NCBI GenBank assembly: GCA_932521025.1
Contig: OW051469.1
Coordinates: forward strand, 10,180,398 to 10,244,397
Direction of reading: 5' to 3'
DNA length: 64,000 nucleotides
From: Oscheius onirici
Lineage: Eukaryota; Nematoda; Chromadorea; Rhabditida; Rhabditidae
Each line of letters begins with the position of its first letter. The stretch's first letter is position 1. A program made the position numbers and the translations under genes. Below the pieces are notes generated by a model. That model ran no database searches and was not told where the DNA came from. It saw nothing but the letters and a program-made list of their open reading frames with translations. Below are positions 35,911 to 47,669 of the stretch, piece after piece.

Positions 35911-36460
35911 CTAGCCAAGGCGCGAACAGCTGTTGATTTATACTGTCGGACCCTTCCTCACATCCGGTCACATGGTCCAACACATCTGGACACGCGCGAG
36001 TATTGTAAACAACCACCGGCCTGCTCCTCCTACTTCCCTCAGTTCCTTTTTTAGCTTTCCTTTAAAGTATCCTCTAACTCAACCATTTTCAGGCTTCCTT
36101 ACTTGAAGTCGAATTCTTGTGGATCTGCTCAGCGACGATCAATCCGAAAGATGAGGCATTTTAAAAGCCTCTGGGACTAAATCCCATCTCCAGAGCCGAA
36201 GTTTGTCAATTTGGTTCCAGTGCTGTAACAGTCTTTCAGAATTTCTGCCAGTAGATTTAGTATGTGCCGGTCACATGTAAATGACGACTTCTCGGGGACA
36301 AAAAATTCCTCTTTCAAATGATCGAGGTGTTCCAGTTCATTCTGGTTCTTGATTTTTATGTCTGTCATTTTATACTTCTTCGCTCTTACGTCTGTCCTCT
36401 TTCCTTTTTCAGCCCCCTTTCAGTAAATAAAAAATTTATAATGTCACTTGTCGAAAGCTG

Positions 36461-37903
36461 TCAGATCCCACTAAGTCGATCCGATGTCCTAATGGACTGT
36501 TCGTAGGACTGCGAAGGTCGATGTTGTTGTTGTTGGAAGCTGATGTTGATCGAGACTCGGCAGAGTCTAGCCATACGGAGTGTTTTAAGAATATCGCTTC
36601 GGATAGTCTTGTTCAGAGTCAGGTAGACAAAGGCTGGGATTCCTAAAAAAATCTCCATTGTTAGGGTTACTACGAACATACCATGACTAGCTTGCCAACA
36701 GCCCTGGGATACGGTAATGAGCCAGATGGGGACGGGGAAGAATTGCATGTAGACGTAGAGGAAGGAAGCTGCCAGACTGGCGGAACAGATCAGAATGGAT
36801 TGGATCACGATCTGGAAAATGTCTTTGTAGAAACAGGGAGATACTCACAGATCGCTGAACTTTGCTAATGTTGTTCATTCCCTGAAGGCCATACTTGTGA
36901 CTAAGGAGCACGACCAGCAAGAGATAAAGGAAGCTGGTAATGACAACAACACAGAGATTGTTGACAGTGTGAGGAATGTTGTGGAACTGGAAATACACAT
37001 TTCAAAGAATCAGAGGATTACTTACAGCAGCCATTTCTTCGGGAGTTCCGAGGATGAAGGGATTGAAGAACCAGGCCGTCAACTTCGAGTTGAAAGCAAC
37101 TGGCGAAGTGAAGAAGACAAAGTAGAGGGTGTAAGAGACGGGTGCCAGAATCCAGAGAAGAATTTTGGAGCCACCGAACAGCTGAAGCTTTCTCTCTGTT
37201 TCACTGATTTTCCCAAATCGCTTCCTCATTGTTTCAGACCCAATAACGGAAATTGTCGGAGACCCTTGTTAGCTGGCCATTGCAAAAAATTTCCGTGAGA
37301 AAATCTAATATCATTTGCATCGGAATGAGGTACGCATTTAGGTATTTCTAATCTCAGGATTAATTTTGTGCTCCACTGAACAGCTCACCTTCTCCGTCAA
37401 TATCGAATTCCAAAGATCGCAAAGACGGTTGACTACCAAGATGAGACAGGAGAGACAGGCTCCACACCAGACACCTAAACTGTTTGTTACTTCTGTTCCG
37501 GAAAAGTTCTCACCAACAGCGATACTTCCAGAAATGTAATTGAGATCGGGATGAGTACAGTAACAAGAGCCGAGAAGAAGGAAAAAGCCGGTCAGATCAG
37601 AATTTACAGCGAGATTGAGAATATCGTAGATGCCCAAGACGAACATGATATTGTAGCAGGTGTTGCTGTTCTTCCGCTTCCACATGGCGTGAAGGATGAA
37701 GAGGTAGGCGAACTGTGTCAGAGGGCCATAGCAGAGGAAGAAAATTCCGAATGGGATGTTGATTTCTCCGAGAGCGTACCATTCCTCGCGGGTTCGATTC
37801 ATTACGCTGGAAAGTTACTGTGGGAAGAGAGACATTTACTGTACCTGCAATCGTAGCCAGGAACATTCTGAGCTCGGAATCCGTAGCGAACGAACGACTC
37901 CAT
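36461..37903 (-). CDS. Serpentine receptor class T (srt) 7TM chemoreceptor
   Basis: Nematode-specific chemosensory GPCR. Seven exons (37903-37845, 37806-37514, 37474-37389, 37193-37026, 36986-36849, 36811-36682, 36642-36461) give 1056 nt, 351 residues. Features: an N-terminal YDC and W motif, TM1 at PFGIFFLCYGPLTQFAYLFIL, KIMF-type NIMFVLGIYDILNLAVN, the WCGACLSCLILVVNRLCDL block of TM3, and near the C-terminus HGIPAFVYLTLNKTIR, the strongest srt signature. The acceptor of exon 4 (ACAGAG) is poor, although the phase and the following LQLFGGSKILLWI fit the family. The tail is Ser/Gln-rich. Chemoreceptors of this kind are usually expressed in sensory neurons. Confidence 0.88.
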
Positions 37904-38418
37904 TTGAATTGTAGAATGGGCCGCTTCGAACTAATTCTGTAAAGTTAGATTAATTCAAGTGACACAAAAGGCGGAAATCAGATTGTTACGCAGTTAATAT
38001 TTTATAGCTGTAGGCGTCCCAGTTGGCATTTACTCAAAAATGGTAAGCAATTGAATTTTGGGGTGAATAACGGGAGATCTATGGTTATGATCAGGAGCAG
38101 AGAGACAGGGAGAGACTGATTAGACTACAGTATTTTGGAGTACTACTGGTACTCTAGAGACAAGAGTCTATCAATCCCAAAAAAGATAAAGCGATCCCCT
38201 TTTCTCGTCATCCGCATCAAGAATATAAAATAACAAATAACAAGTCGTTTCTCGGACTTCCAATTGGCTTTTTAAAGCCAAGCTCTTATATGTCATCTGA
38301 CTTGTGATCGCTAGATTTGAGGCAAAACAGGGATTGGTATCTGAAAAAGTTCTGTGAAAACAGCCGAGTCACAGGGAGAGAAGGAAAGTTAAAGTGGCAA
38401 TCAAAAAAGGCTGCCAGA

Positions 38419-38612
38419 CAGGGATGGGCGGATACCGGATTTCCGGATAGCGCCAATTTGAATTTGGCTGCGCACCAACTTGTAATACATACAGCCTGCA
38501 TATCGACATTCGACTACGGTAGTTGCCGATACGCAGGCCCTACGTAAAAAAGTTGGTGCGCAGCCAAATTCAAATTGGCGCTATCCGGAAATCCGGTATC
38601 CGCCCATCCCTG
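38419..38612. mobile_element. Short hAT-type MITE
   Basis: A 194-bp palindrome with essentially perfect 63-bp terminal inverted repeats beginning CAGGGATGGGCGGATACC, the classic hAT end. It is flanked by near-identical 8-bp duplications (CTGCCAGA and CTGTCAGA). The loop of about 66 bp has no coding content. Near-perfect arms suggest recent insertion. Confidence 0.85.
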
Positions 38613-39507
38613 CTGTCAGACAGGAATACAATAACGGATCAAAATTACCGTAATCTAAATGAGTTTTTGTGTCGAGACCTTTTTACTGATTTCACATGCA
38701 AAACATTGGGTACTTAGCCTGGTTTTAGCTGCGTATACGAGCGGAGTATCCAATGCTAATAGGTCTCGAACCGAAAATATAATGTATTTTTTAGAACAAA
38801 AATCGAAGACTTTCACCAGTGCAGTCCTTTCACCAGTCATTAGAAATTCTAAATAACAATGTTTACGAAATTGGAAGCAAAAACTTGATATTTCTTCTGG
38901 GGAGTGAGAATTTTCCCAGAAGTGAACATAATCCCATGTACAAGCAAACTCTACATCATAGAAGACCAAAAGTCGTCTACTCCAAAAGATAATGTCACTG
39001 CGGGGTCAGAGTAACATTAACCGAGTAAGGTTAACAGAGAACAGATTTATCTAATAGTGATGAGATTACAGAGTTCATTAGCTGACGCTGATTGCAAAGA
39101 ATGAACATCTGGGAGCTGAACTAGAAGATGGTGGCTCGAAGAAAAGTGAAAAGAAGCTGGTAATTAGTAGAGTTGAATCTTTTTCCGTCTTTTTTCGCTC
39201 ATTTCTAATGAGCTAGGTGTTTTGGACTAATAAGATCAAATACTCTCCGTCTCTCTCAGTCTCTCCGTAGATTTTATGATTGTTCGCGGTGACATATTTG
39301 CATGTCCGTTCCTCTTCGTCTACTTTTTTCTTCTTGACCGCCACCAATCTCCGTAGCATCAATGGCGCAATCGTGTCGTCCGGTCTCGTATACTCGTTTC
39401 TCCCTATCCGAGAAACCCGTCGGCAGCCTGGCGGCGCCCGGCCATTCCGATTTTTTCGCCTCTCCCGCGATCCGCAAGTCACTTCGCACCCACGTAGGCC
39501 GTAGGTC
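38613..39507. other. Intergenic region
   Basis: It contains a minus-strand open stretch (38969-38655, 104 codons) with no recognised homology or splice support. 39240-39270 is a TCTCAGTCTCTC tract. The segment next to 39508 is GC-rich and is probably the promoter of the next gene. Confidence 0.35.
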
Positions 39508-41058
39508 ATGCCCTGGCATTTGCTCCTCTTTCTGCCTCTTTTGGTTGTGGGACAGCAGCCTCTGCCTCAGGCAGCTCAACCGCAACTCCAGAACAACTTT
39601 GGGTAGAGATTCTTGCTTTTCCCAAAAGCTTCTTTCAGCCTAAATTTCGGATTCCCCGCTCTCCATGGCGTGCCTCAGGCCTCTTTTGGAGTGCAGTCTC
39701 TTCAGCCATTCGGCTTCCAGCCTTATGCTCAAGGAGTCCCGACTGTTCCTTCTGGTATCGCTCCCCTTCAGCCATTCCCTCAGTTTGGAACTCCAGTTGC
39801 TCAGGGTGTGACCAACTTCAATCCCAGTCAGGCTCCAGCTGCTCAAGGAGTTCAGAACTTTAATCCTGCTCCCTCCAGTACCCAGGCTCCTGTATCCCAA
39901 CCGGCTCAGCGTGTTCAACCAACTCTACCAGCTACCGTCCCGTCTCAGCCATTAACTCAAAATTTTAATGGTTTCCCACAAATGTTTCCCCAACACCAGT
40001 TCCCAGTCTTTACTGGCTTCCCACAGATGCCTACCTTAGGTCAGGCTGGTTTTCCTCAGTTTCCTCAGAGTCAGTCTCAGCCTCAGGGTACCCAGACTCT
40101 TTCCCAGTCTACTGGTTTCCCTCAAACTGTTCCTCAGTCTACTGGATTCCCTCCTCAGACTGTCTCTCAACCTGGATTCTCTCAGACTTCTCCTCAGTTT
40201 GGTTTCCCTCAAACAGTCTCTCAACCTAGTGCTCTTCCAGCCGTCCATACTTTCCCTATTCATCCTCAGTTTAATCCCCTCTTCCCCTTCTCCTTCCCCG
40301 GATTCACTGCTCACCAGTTTCCTGCCTACGGCCTGGCCACTCCTGCTCCCGTCTATTCGACTAATCAACAAGGCACCCAGTATCAGGGACAAATTCCTCC
40401 ATCCGCTAGTCAAGTAGCTCCTACTGTTCCCCAGATTCCCGTGACTGTTGCCCCGACTACTAGTCCAGTTACTGTGGCTACAACCACGACAGCTGCGACA
40501 ACTACAACGACTCTGGCTCCGACAACAACTACACTGAGAATTGTGGATTCCCGCAGCGCCACCAGGGCTCCCAAACGACCAACCACCACGACTCCTCGTA
40601 CTGAGAGCGAAGAGGAGAGTGAGGAGGCCTGGGACGATGATCTTCCGCCTCTCGCTCCGACCGAGTTGACCAATATGCGTGACAAGGTGCAGGAGGAGGA
40701 AGAGATTGTGCAAGGGGAAAAGAAGCTTGAAAAGAAGCCTGAGAAAGATTATAGGGAAGAGATCAGGGTAATTTTCTATCACTGTTATCGATACGTCCAG
40801 TTTACAGACAGGATCAAACCCGCCTAAGGTGTTAGATTTTCGGTCCATTAACCCCGTCAAGAGGATTCCGGTCACAACGAAAGGTATTTCCTTCGGGTAG
40901 GGCATGAAAAAAGCAGTTTAGATTCATTGGATGAGCCATCGGAGATGGCTGAGAAAGAGGAAGTGGATGCGATTTTGAATCGAGTTCTTGATGCTGTTCT
41001 GCCGATGCACGAACAACAAGTTAAGACGGCTAGTGCCGAGAGCGAGTTCCGAGCATGA
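39508..41058 (+). CDS. Secreted Pro/Gln/Thr-rich low-complexity protein
   Basis: Four exons (39508-39602, 39639-40767, 40808-40883, 40922-41058) total 1437 nt, 478 residues. A signal peptide (MPWHLLLFLPLLVVGQQ) precedes a long low-complexity region of FGFP, GFPQ, TGFPQ, SQP and AQGV motifs. A poly-Thr stretch follows (about residues 300-330, TTTTAATTTTTLAPTTTT), which could be O-glycosylated. The C-terminal part is acidic and then charged. The composition resembles cuticle, mucin-like or prion-like extracellular matrix proteins; no folded domain is visible. The GFPQ units are imperfect repeats at both DNA and protein level. Function is unknown. Confidence 0.8.
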
Positions 41059-41187
41059 CAAGCGACCTAATAAGTTGAAAAGACTGTTTAATATGTATAA
41101 ATTCTTACGAACCTTAAAACGAGCGTATCCCTATTGTGCATTATCTCTGTGTATGTTGCTCTTCATATATCCGGGAGAGCCGACCAG

Positions 41188-41262
41188 CCTTTCCGCGTGG
41201 CCTAGTGGCTAAGTGATCGGACAATAAATCTAAATATGGATCAGGTTCGAATCCTTTTAGGT
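41188..41262 (+). repeat. tRNA-like sequence (pseudo-tRNA or SINE head)
   Basis: It contains an A-box-like TGGCCTAGTGGCTAAG and a perfect B box GGTTCGAATCC at the right spacing. The T-stem and acceptor stem do not pair, so it is unlikely to be a functional tRNA. It resembles the two tRNA-derived repeats at 55.9 and 57.6 kb in its A-box region. It lies in the likely 3' UTR or spacer after the P/Q/T-rich gene. Confidence 0.5.
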
Positions 41263-41568
41263 TAAATATTTTTTGCTTTTCTGCAGAACTCTTATGAACT
41301 TTTCTGGGAATATATTGACCTAAAAACTTGCGAAAAATCATCAATTTTCAGTCTTCCATATTTTCCCACTTTACGCGCTAAATTTGAACGGGGTATAGAG
41401 ATACGCTCGCATTAAGATTCTAGACCATTTTGATACAGAGAGACAGTACAGTTGACCGACTGTTTTAAACCACCCCTTCAATAAGAGCCAAAAACTTTGG
41501 ACACATGATTCACGCGTCCATTCCAATGCAAATCTGTAGGCGCTTATTTCTCGTCAACACTGTCAGTC

Positions 41569-43676
41569 ATGAACCCGATCTGCCTTCTACTAGGTGGCAT
41601 TTTGCGACTGCCCAACTGCCAGCCCCCACAGCAATCTGGTCCTGTAATTGTCACAACTCTTGGTCCTGTTGAAGGAACAACTTTTCCTGGAATCGATGGA
41701 AGCACTGTCCGAGCATTCCGCGGGATTCCTTATGGTCATTTGGAGGCGAGAGGCCAGCCTCCTGTTCCTTTAGCACCGTGGCAGGCTGTCCGGAGTGGAG
41801 CCAGGGTGGCTCCACCGTGTCCGGCTGGAAGTAATACTGCGACGAGAGAGGACTGTCTCATATTGAATGTTTATGTGCCGGTTGGAAGAAGGGCTGTGAG
41901 TTGAGGGAGACGGAGATACAGAGAGACAGGGGGACAGGAAGACAGAGGAAGAAAAACAGAGACAGAGAGACAGTATATTTCAGAACAAGACCCTTCTCCC
42001 AACACTGATGGTCCTTCTGAGCGAGGAACTAGTCCCTCCTTCCCCCGGCTCTACTTCCCCCTCTTCTCTCCTGGCTAGCAGTCTCATCCCGCAAGGAGTT
42101 GCTCTCATAACTATCCAGTATCGAGCTGGTCCTTTCGGCTTCCTCCATTCTGAATCTCCCAACACTGGACTCTTTGACATTGTCACCGCTTTTCGCTTCG
42201 TTCTCGACAATGCAGAAGCTTTCAGTTTGGACCAGAACATAATAACTTTGGCCGGGTTCGGAGAAGGAGCTCAAGTTGCCAGTGTCATGTCCTTGTCTCC
42301 AGCTACGAAAGGTTAACCACATTCTTTAGATAGACAGTGAGACTTCAGGTCAGCTACATGGTTTGGCTCTGTTCAGCGGTTCCTCTTTCACAATCGGCGG
42401 AATGCCTGATCCGACAGATACTTTCTTCTCCCGACTGGACTGTGAAAACCAGACGGATTCCGTCTGTTTCCGTCATTTGACTCTTGAACAAGTGGAAGAG
42501 GCAGCTGTGAGTATTTCTGTCTCCCAATCTCTGAGACTCATTCTGTCTCTCTCAGTCATATTTATTCAGGACGGTCTCCAATTCCACCCGACTGTTGGCG
42601 AGATGCTCGTCCCGTCCGAACCATCCCTTCTTCTAGACAGTCGTCACAAGTTCCCGACCATGATGACAATCTCAGACTATCCGGATCTCGAAGTAACTGC
42701 ACAAGAATTCGACGAATACATCAAGAATGTAGCAAAGAGATTCGAGACGGGAGTCTGGCAAAGAATCCACGCTGAGAGCAAGATCAAAAACTATTACTAT
42801 CCTCTAGAGGACGATCTGATCGAGGAGCAGTTTTCTGACGTTTGCTAATTTTCTTGTACTCTCTAGACGTAACTTTTAGTTAAAATCTGACATTTCCTAC
42901 CGAATTGGAGCTGTCAGGGAGGCCAGGGCTCGATCAGTCTACGCTCCTGTGTATATTTCTCGAATGGACGACAACTACAACGAGCTCATGCTTCTCCTGG
43001 AAGCTGGTATGAGCGACCACAAAAAGTTTTTGGTCGACTCTCTCGTCGCTTTCGTCAAAACTGGGTAACTTGTTTATTTTTGTTCTAATCGTAAAAGTAC
43101 AGAAACCCATCGACTTCTCAACAGACTTGGCCCAAGTTCGCCGATGAGGAGCAGTACCTCTTTATTGGTAACACTACTTTTGTAGCTAAAGGTGAGTTGA
43201 GGCAAATATTTAAATAGAGGCACTGCGCCACTATTTGAATACAAAAGAATACGCAATTGCGTAAGCATATTTTTCGTATTCACGACGACATTTTTAACCT
43301 TTTCATTATTTTTTACTGGTAGCCAGGATCCATATCTGCATGGAAAAAAATTCTGGGAAAGTCGAAAAATATTTTCTGCAATCTGAAGAAATGTGTACGT
43401 AATTGCGTACTTTTTTGTTCGAATAGTGGCGCAGTGCCTCTATTCAAATTTTGACTGTAACTAGTTTTGAACTTTTTTGTTCCTGCCAGTGGGACACTCT
43501 GGAAGATTCTACCCGAAAATTTTCCAGGTTTCCTCGAAGAGGAGCTCATCTTCTGGGCTGATCTATGCAAAGAAATGCGAAAGGACATCTTCACTGGAGA
43601 ACTTCTGCCTGATCCTGATTCTGGTAGTCAGCTGTCCCTTCTTGTCGCCTTCATCATACTGCTCCTACTTCAATAA
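41569..43676 (+). CDS. Carboxylesterase-like protein lacking the catalytic serine
   Basis: Type-B carboxylesterase/cholinesterase fold, extracellular. Exons: 41569-41895, 41984-42311, 42349-42506, 42570-42839, 42880-43064, 43103-43191 and a last exon from about 43490 to 43676. Family motifs: VEGTTFPG, AFRGIPYG, EDCLILNVYVP, ALITIQYRAGPFGFL and SDISYRIGAVREARA. At the nucleophile elbow, where active enzymes have GESAG, the sequence reads LAGFGEGAQ, so no serine is present and the protein is predicted to be inactive as a hydrolase, like neuroligin-type relatives. The end (LSLLVAFIILLLLQ) is hydrophobic, a GPI signal or membrane anchor. The join to the last exon is off by one base with standard sites, so that boundary is unresolved; the intron holds an inverted-repeat element. 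Confidence 0.82.
43213..43442. mobile_element. Inverted-repeat (MITE-like) element in the esterase-like gene
   Basis: The arms start TAGAGGCACTGCGCCACTAT and include a palindromic core of ACGCAATTGCGT type. They extend about 55 bp on each side with a few mismatches. The flanks are TTTAAA and TTCAAA. No coding content is seen. It occupies most of the last intron. Confidence 0.7.
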
Positions 43677-43863
43677 ATACTTTATTTTACACCTAATCTC
43701 TTCAAAAACCCGTAGTTTCGGCAATTTGCAACTATTTTTAGGCTAGGGATATTTGTAGTGATTCCACTGCGGCAGTTTTGAAAAACATTCCAGATCTGGC
43801 TCTTCGTTGGGAGAGGTTTTTCGGGCCCGATGATATTTTACCTAAAATAAACTGATTTTTAAA

Positions 43864-46260
43864 CTAAAAAGGACAAACTGTGGCCATTTCTCTGTAGTAC
43901 GTCGTATTGAAAGGCGTCGTCTCAAAATAGGTCCGATTGAACATGTGCTCGTGGACACAATCAATTCCGGCATAATCAAAATCGGGCATAAATTTGTTGA
44001 CCATGATGTTGGGGTAGTTTGAAATGTAATGGACATCTTCCAGACCGAGAAGACAGATGGCATGACGAATAGTTTCACTGGCACAGCCTTTTTTGTTCGA
44101 GTACTGCCAATGAGACATTCTAGAAGATTCTATCTGTCTCTCTCTGTCTCTTTCGCTCTCTGTTTTTCTGGCTTTCTGATTCTCTTTCTCTCTGTCCTTC
44201 AATCTCTCTGTTCCTACCTGGATACGAAATCAGTATTGTGACCCTTTTTCAAGCACTCGTAAGTAAATCGCCCAGGCATATTGAGATCATCAGAGACTTG
44301 AAGAGACTCATAAAGCTGTTCATCCACAAAAGAGCCGAGTGAGTTGAAAGCCTCGATTAGTATTGGAAGATTGATGACCTCAATGAGCCAGCGAACAGTC
44401 TCTCGACTCAAAGAAACTTGTGCAGCTCCTTTGGCAAAACTCAACTTGGCGTTCAGTTGTTTTTCAGTAGCAAGGGATTCTGAAACATGTGAGTCTTTTG
44501 AAGTGGCTCACCATTTCTGAATAGCTTCAGTTCCCTGGCCGTCCTATTTTTCAGCTTGTTCGGGATTCTGCCATCAGGACAGGGAGTCATTTCGACATCG
44601 TTTACTCCTCCCATCTCTTTGTATACGGCTACCAGCTCGTATGGGGTTCGGATTATCATGTCGTGGTTCTAAACATTGCAGTGTTTAGGGATACGATAGT
44701 AAAAAAAAAAAGCTCTTTTTGCTGTACTCAAAAAATATCCAAATTTTAGGGTTTTCAGCTCAAAAACTGGTATAATATCACTCATCCGATTTCGTAACGA
44801 TCGGGCACTAAAATTCTCAAGCAGCGCGGGGTCATTGGCAGCCCCGGAAGAGACGGTACGGGTGCGAAAAGAATCGCTACGATCGGGACTGATGTGAGAG
44901 ACTGACCTGTAAGAGTAGAACATACTCCCAGTTAGGCTTCTTGTGCAGCTGAACCATACATTCATAGTGAGCCTCGTTCATATGATGTCCAGTACCGTCT
45001 ACATCAAATTCCTCTATAAATCTCATTTTATCAGAATTGATTGTGGCTTACTTGACAGCAGAATCACGTTCGGAAAGCAACTACTCATCCGCTTCATCTT
45101 CTGATGGAACTCTTTCGATGATTTCCTGTCCACAATGAAGCAGAACAGATTCTCCGGGTGGAAAAGAGCTCGTACTTCGTCTTCAATGAACTCGTAGTCC
45201 TGAAAAGGTAGACTGTAGAGCTATAGGACGAGACTCACCCGGTAAACTACTCGAGCAAACGCCACCCCAAACCCCGTAGGTTTTAGGGGCTTCGGAGGCA
45301 GAACTCTCTTCCTTATCGAGGGACAGTCCATGGCTTCAGAAGACGCCTTTTTCAGAGCTATTCGTTCACCGGTCAGAGTCTTCATATAGGCCTGAAAAAG
45401 ACAGTTTTCGAAATATAAAGACAGTATATGGATGCTTTCTCTATGGATGCGAGTCTTGGGCTGCTACAAACGACCAGCTACAACAACTGGCTATTGCTCA
45501 ACGCAAAATGGAACGGATAATTCTTGGAATCACATTACTGGACAGGAGAAGGAACGGCTGGGTTCGAGAAAAGACAAAATTTAAAGATGTACTTGAACTA
45601 GCACATTCTCGGAAAATTGTCCGGGCAAAAAAGATTGCCAGGATGCAGACTGGAAGATGGCCAAAACAGATCTGCGAGTGGTGGCCATGTAGGAGGGAAC
45701 AGAGGAAGACCTCGAGTCCGTTGGAAGGACAGCATTCTCGGAGAATTCGGAGTGCAGTGGATGAGAAGACTTCGCGGCGAGTAATAAGTAACTTTCGCTA
45801 CATGTGAATACATTGATCAATGCGAATAAATAGAAAATAAATAGAAATATGACAAACCCTGTCATTGTTCAGCGCCCTTCCACAGTCCACATCTTTAGTA
45901 ATACTGCGTCTTCTGAATCGTAGAGAGTTGCTAGTAACTTCAGTAGTAGGGGTTGTTGTTCTGATCGTAGTCGTCTTTTGTCTAGTTATCGGGGTTACTG
46001 TAGTTGAGATCGTGGCAGGACCCGTGTCATCATCAGAGCTATCCGTGAAATTGAAGGAAGGAAATTTGGGTATCAGGCGATAGATTCCGTAGCTGGGAGC
46101 TGAAATCTTGAGAACCAGTCTCTCTATCCCTCTTACCATTAGAAATCCACTGATTATCCGATCCATTATAATAAATCAGAACAACAGCTAGTAAAGCACA
46201 GACTGTGATGGCTAGTCGAGTCCGAGAAGAAGCTGTCTTGACACTTCCATTTGAGAACAT
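43864..46260 (-). CDS. Core-2/I-branching beta-1,6-N-acetylglucosaminyltransferase family protein (GT14)
   Basis: Type II Golgi membrane glycosyltransferase that adds branching GlcNAc (or xylose in relatives) to glycans. Eight exons (46260-46137, 46099-45858, 45391-45239, 45199-45052, 45013-44907, 44668-44512, 44479-44218, 44119-43864) total 1449 nt, 482 residues. Layout: short cytoplasmic tail, one membrane span (LAITVCALLAVVLIYYNG), a Thr-rich stem, then the catalytic domain with FGVAFARVVYRDYEFIEDEV, FCFIVDRKSSKEF, HYECMVQL, NWEYVLLLQNHDMIIRTPYE and a Cys-rich end (HAICLLGLEDVHYISNYPNI, MVNKF). Intron 2 contains an RTE-like fragment in antisense. The ATG is the second in the first exon; an upstream ATG opens a four-codon frame. 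Confidence 0.87.
44740..44875. repeat. Dispersed repeat, copy 2 of 2
   Basis: Matches 13345-13460 over about 90 bp with few changes (GATCGGGCACTAAAATTCTC, AGCGCGGGGTCATTGGCAGC). It lies in intron 5 of the GT14 gene, about 35 nt from its splice donor. Confidence 0.6.
45425..45790 (+). mobile_element. RTE-like non-LTR retrotransposon fragment
   Basis: The plus strand reads ...YGCESWAATNDQLQQLA, then RKMERIILGITLLDRRRNG and a WVREKTKFKDVLELAHSRK block, GRWPKQICEWWP, and in a shifted frame GRPRVRWKDSI. This is the order of the C-terminal region after the RT domain in RTE-type elements (ERRMLG, D+R.N..+R, GRP..RW). It is a 3' fragment with a frameshift inside intron 2 of the GT14 gene, antisense to it. 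Confidence 0.75.
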
Positions 46261-47669
46261 TACCTTCCACACATGAAGCACTGAAAATGGCCTAATTTTG
46301 GGGTAGGACAAGAGTCTAAAAGGGAGGTTGCATAGCAACGAACCTTTATCAGGAACAGGGGTCATAACGAGCACAATGCCGGTTAATCTGACGGATTTTG
46401 AGGGGAGAGGATTAGGGCAATTTCGGTCTGTCTCTGTATTTTTGTCTCTCTGTCTCTAATTGAAAGAATTTAAAAAGAAAATCACTAAAAATCTGATTCT
46501 TTCGCAAATATTTCATGTAACGGATCGTACCGAGAACACCGGTACTCTCGCAGTTTCTTTTATTCTTAAAGGGATGCTTTGTTGTACACCAGCCGTCTAC
46601 GACGGCTTTCGCCGCCCTTGCACTTGCGGCGCTCACGTACGTAACAACTGATGTCCTAGTTCAGATTACCAAACATCATTACGGTTGAGATAGTTTAGAT
46701 TCCCCCAGACGCGTTCCCCTCAAAAAAAACTCGTTCTATAAAAGATTAACGTGACAAAACTTGACATGTTACGCTAGTCTCGACAACTGCGGACACCGCT
46801 ACAGACAGACAGACACCGTTGCACTTTAGTAAAGAAAGATCCCTCTGTTTCAAACTTGACAAGTTTGTATTTGACTTGACAATTTGTTAGAAGGCTAGAT
46901 AGCCAAGATTTCCAGCTCTAAAATCCAGCGTACTGTACCTCCTCTCTGGACGCAGCAACAAAACATAATAGACATAAAATCAAAGTCTGTCAATCGTCTC
47001 GCTGCAAGCTTTTTATTTAATTCCCATCACTTATGTGGGATTTTTAACGATCTCTTCGATTTAATGACCATGAGGAAAAATGGAGAGAGGAAACGTGGAA
47101 GCCAAAGAGAGTACACAGTTACTGATAAGGGACGATGTGTCTGGCTGTTTGCAAATCGAGGAGACCCAATGTTCTGTTGAGAAGCTGAAAATGGGAACCA
47201 TGGTGAATCCCATTGGTTTTTACGATGCAAAGTATGGGCTGGAAATACACATCAAAGTCGCTGAGGGAAATGATTTCTTTGGCATGATTTTGGGAGCTTT
47301 TGAACTCACTCTTTTCCCTCCATTTCCTCATTTCTGCTTTACGGTAATGGCTTACCGTAACCACCACGTACGCATTTTGGTTCTCACGAATTCTTTTCTC
47401 ATTTCTTCTGCCAGTGCTGTTTCTGACTGAATTTAAAGTTCATGGTACCTCCAGAGGCTCCTGCCTCAAACCTGCTACAGAATCTCTTTAATGTTCCATT
47501 AATCATAAAGACTTTATATTTCTCGCAATGTGAATAAATACTGTTCTGCAAAAAAAGATTGATATGAACCCGTTCGACATTATTCGGTCGGGAAATGGCG
47601 AGACAAAAATACTTTTGAAAAACCGGGTAAATGTACAGAAAATCACTGGATGTTTGTGCGCTCAAATTT
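46261..47669. other. Intergenic region
   Basis: Upstream of the GT14 gene and downstream of Patched. It holds a CT-rich tract near 46430-46455 and AT-rich sequence. Open stretches at 47080-47430 lack splice or homology support. Confidence 0.4.

Noticed and set aside
40036-40905. 289-codon minus-strand frame opposite the P/Q/T-rich gene
   Set aside because: Low-complexity antisense of a repetitive exon; no ATG context or splice support.
41188-41262. Functional tRNA gene
   Set aside because: The A and B boxes are good, but the acceptor and T stems do not pair.
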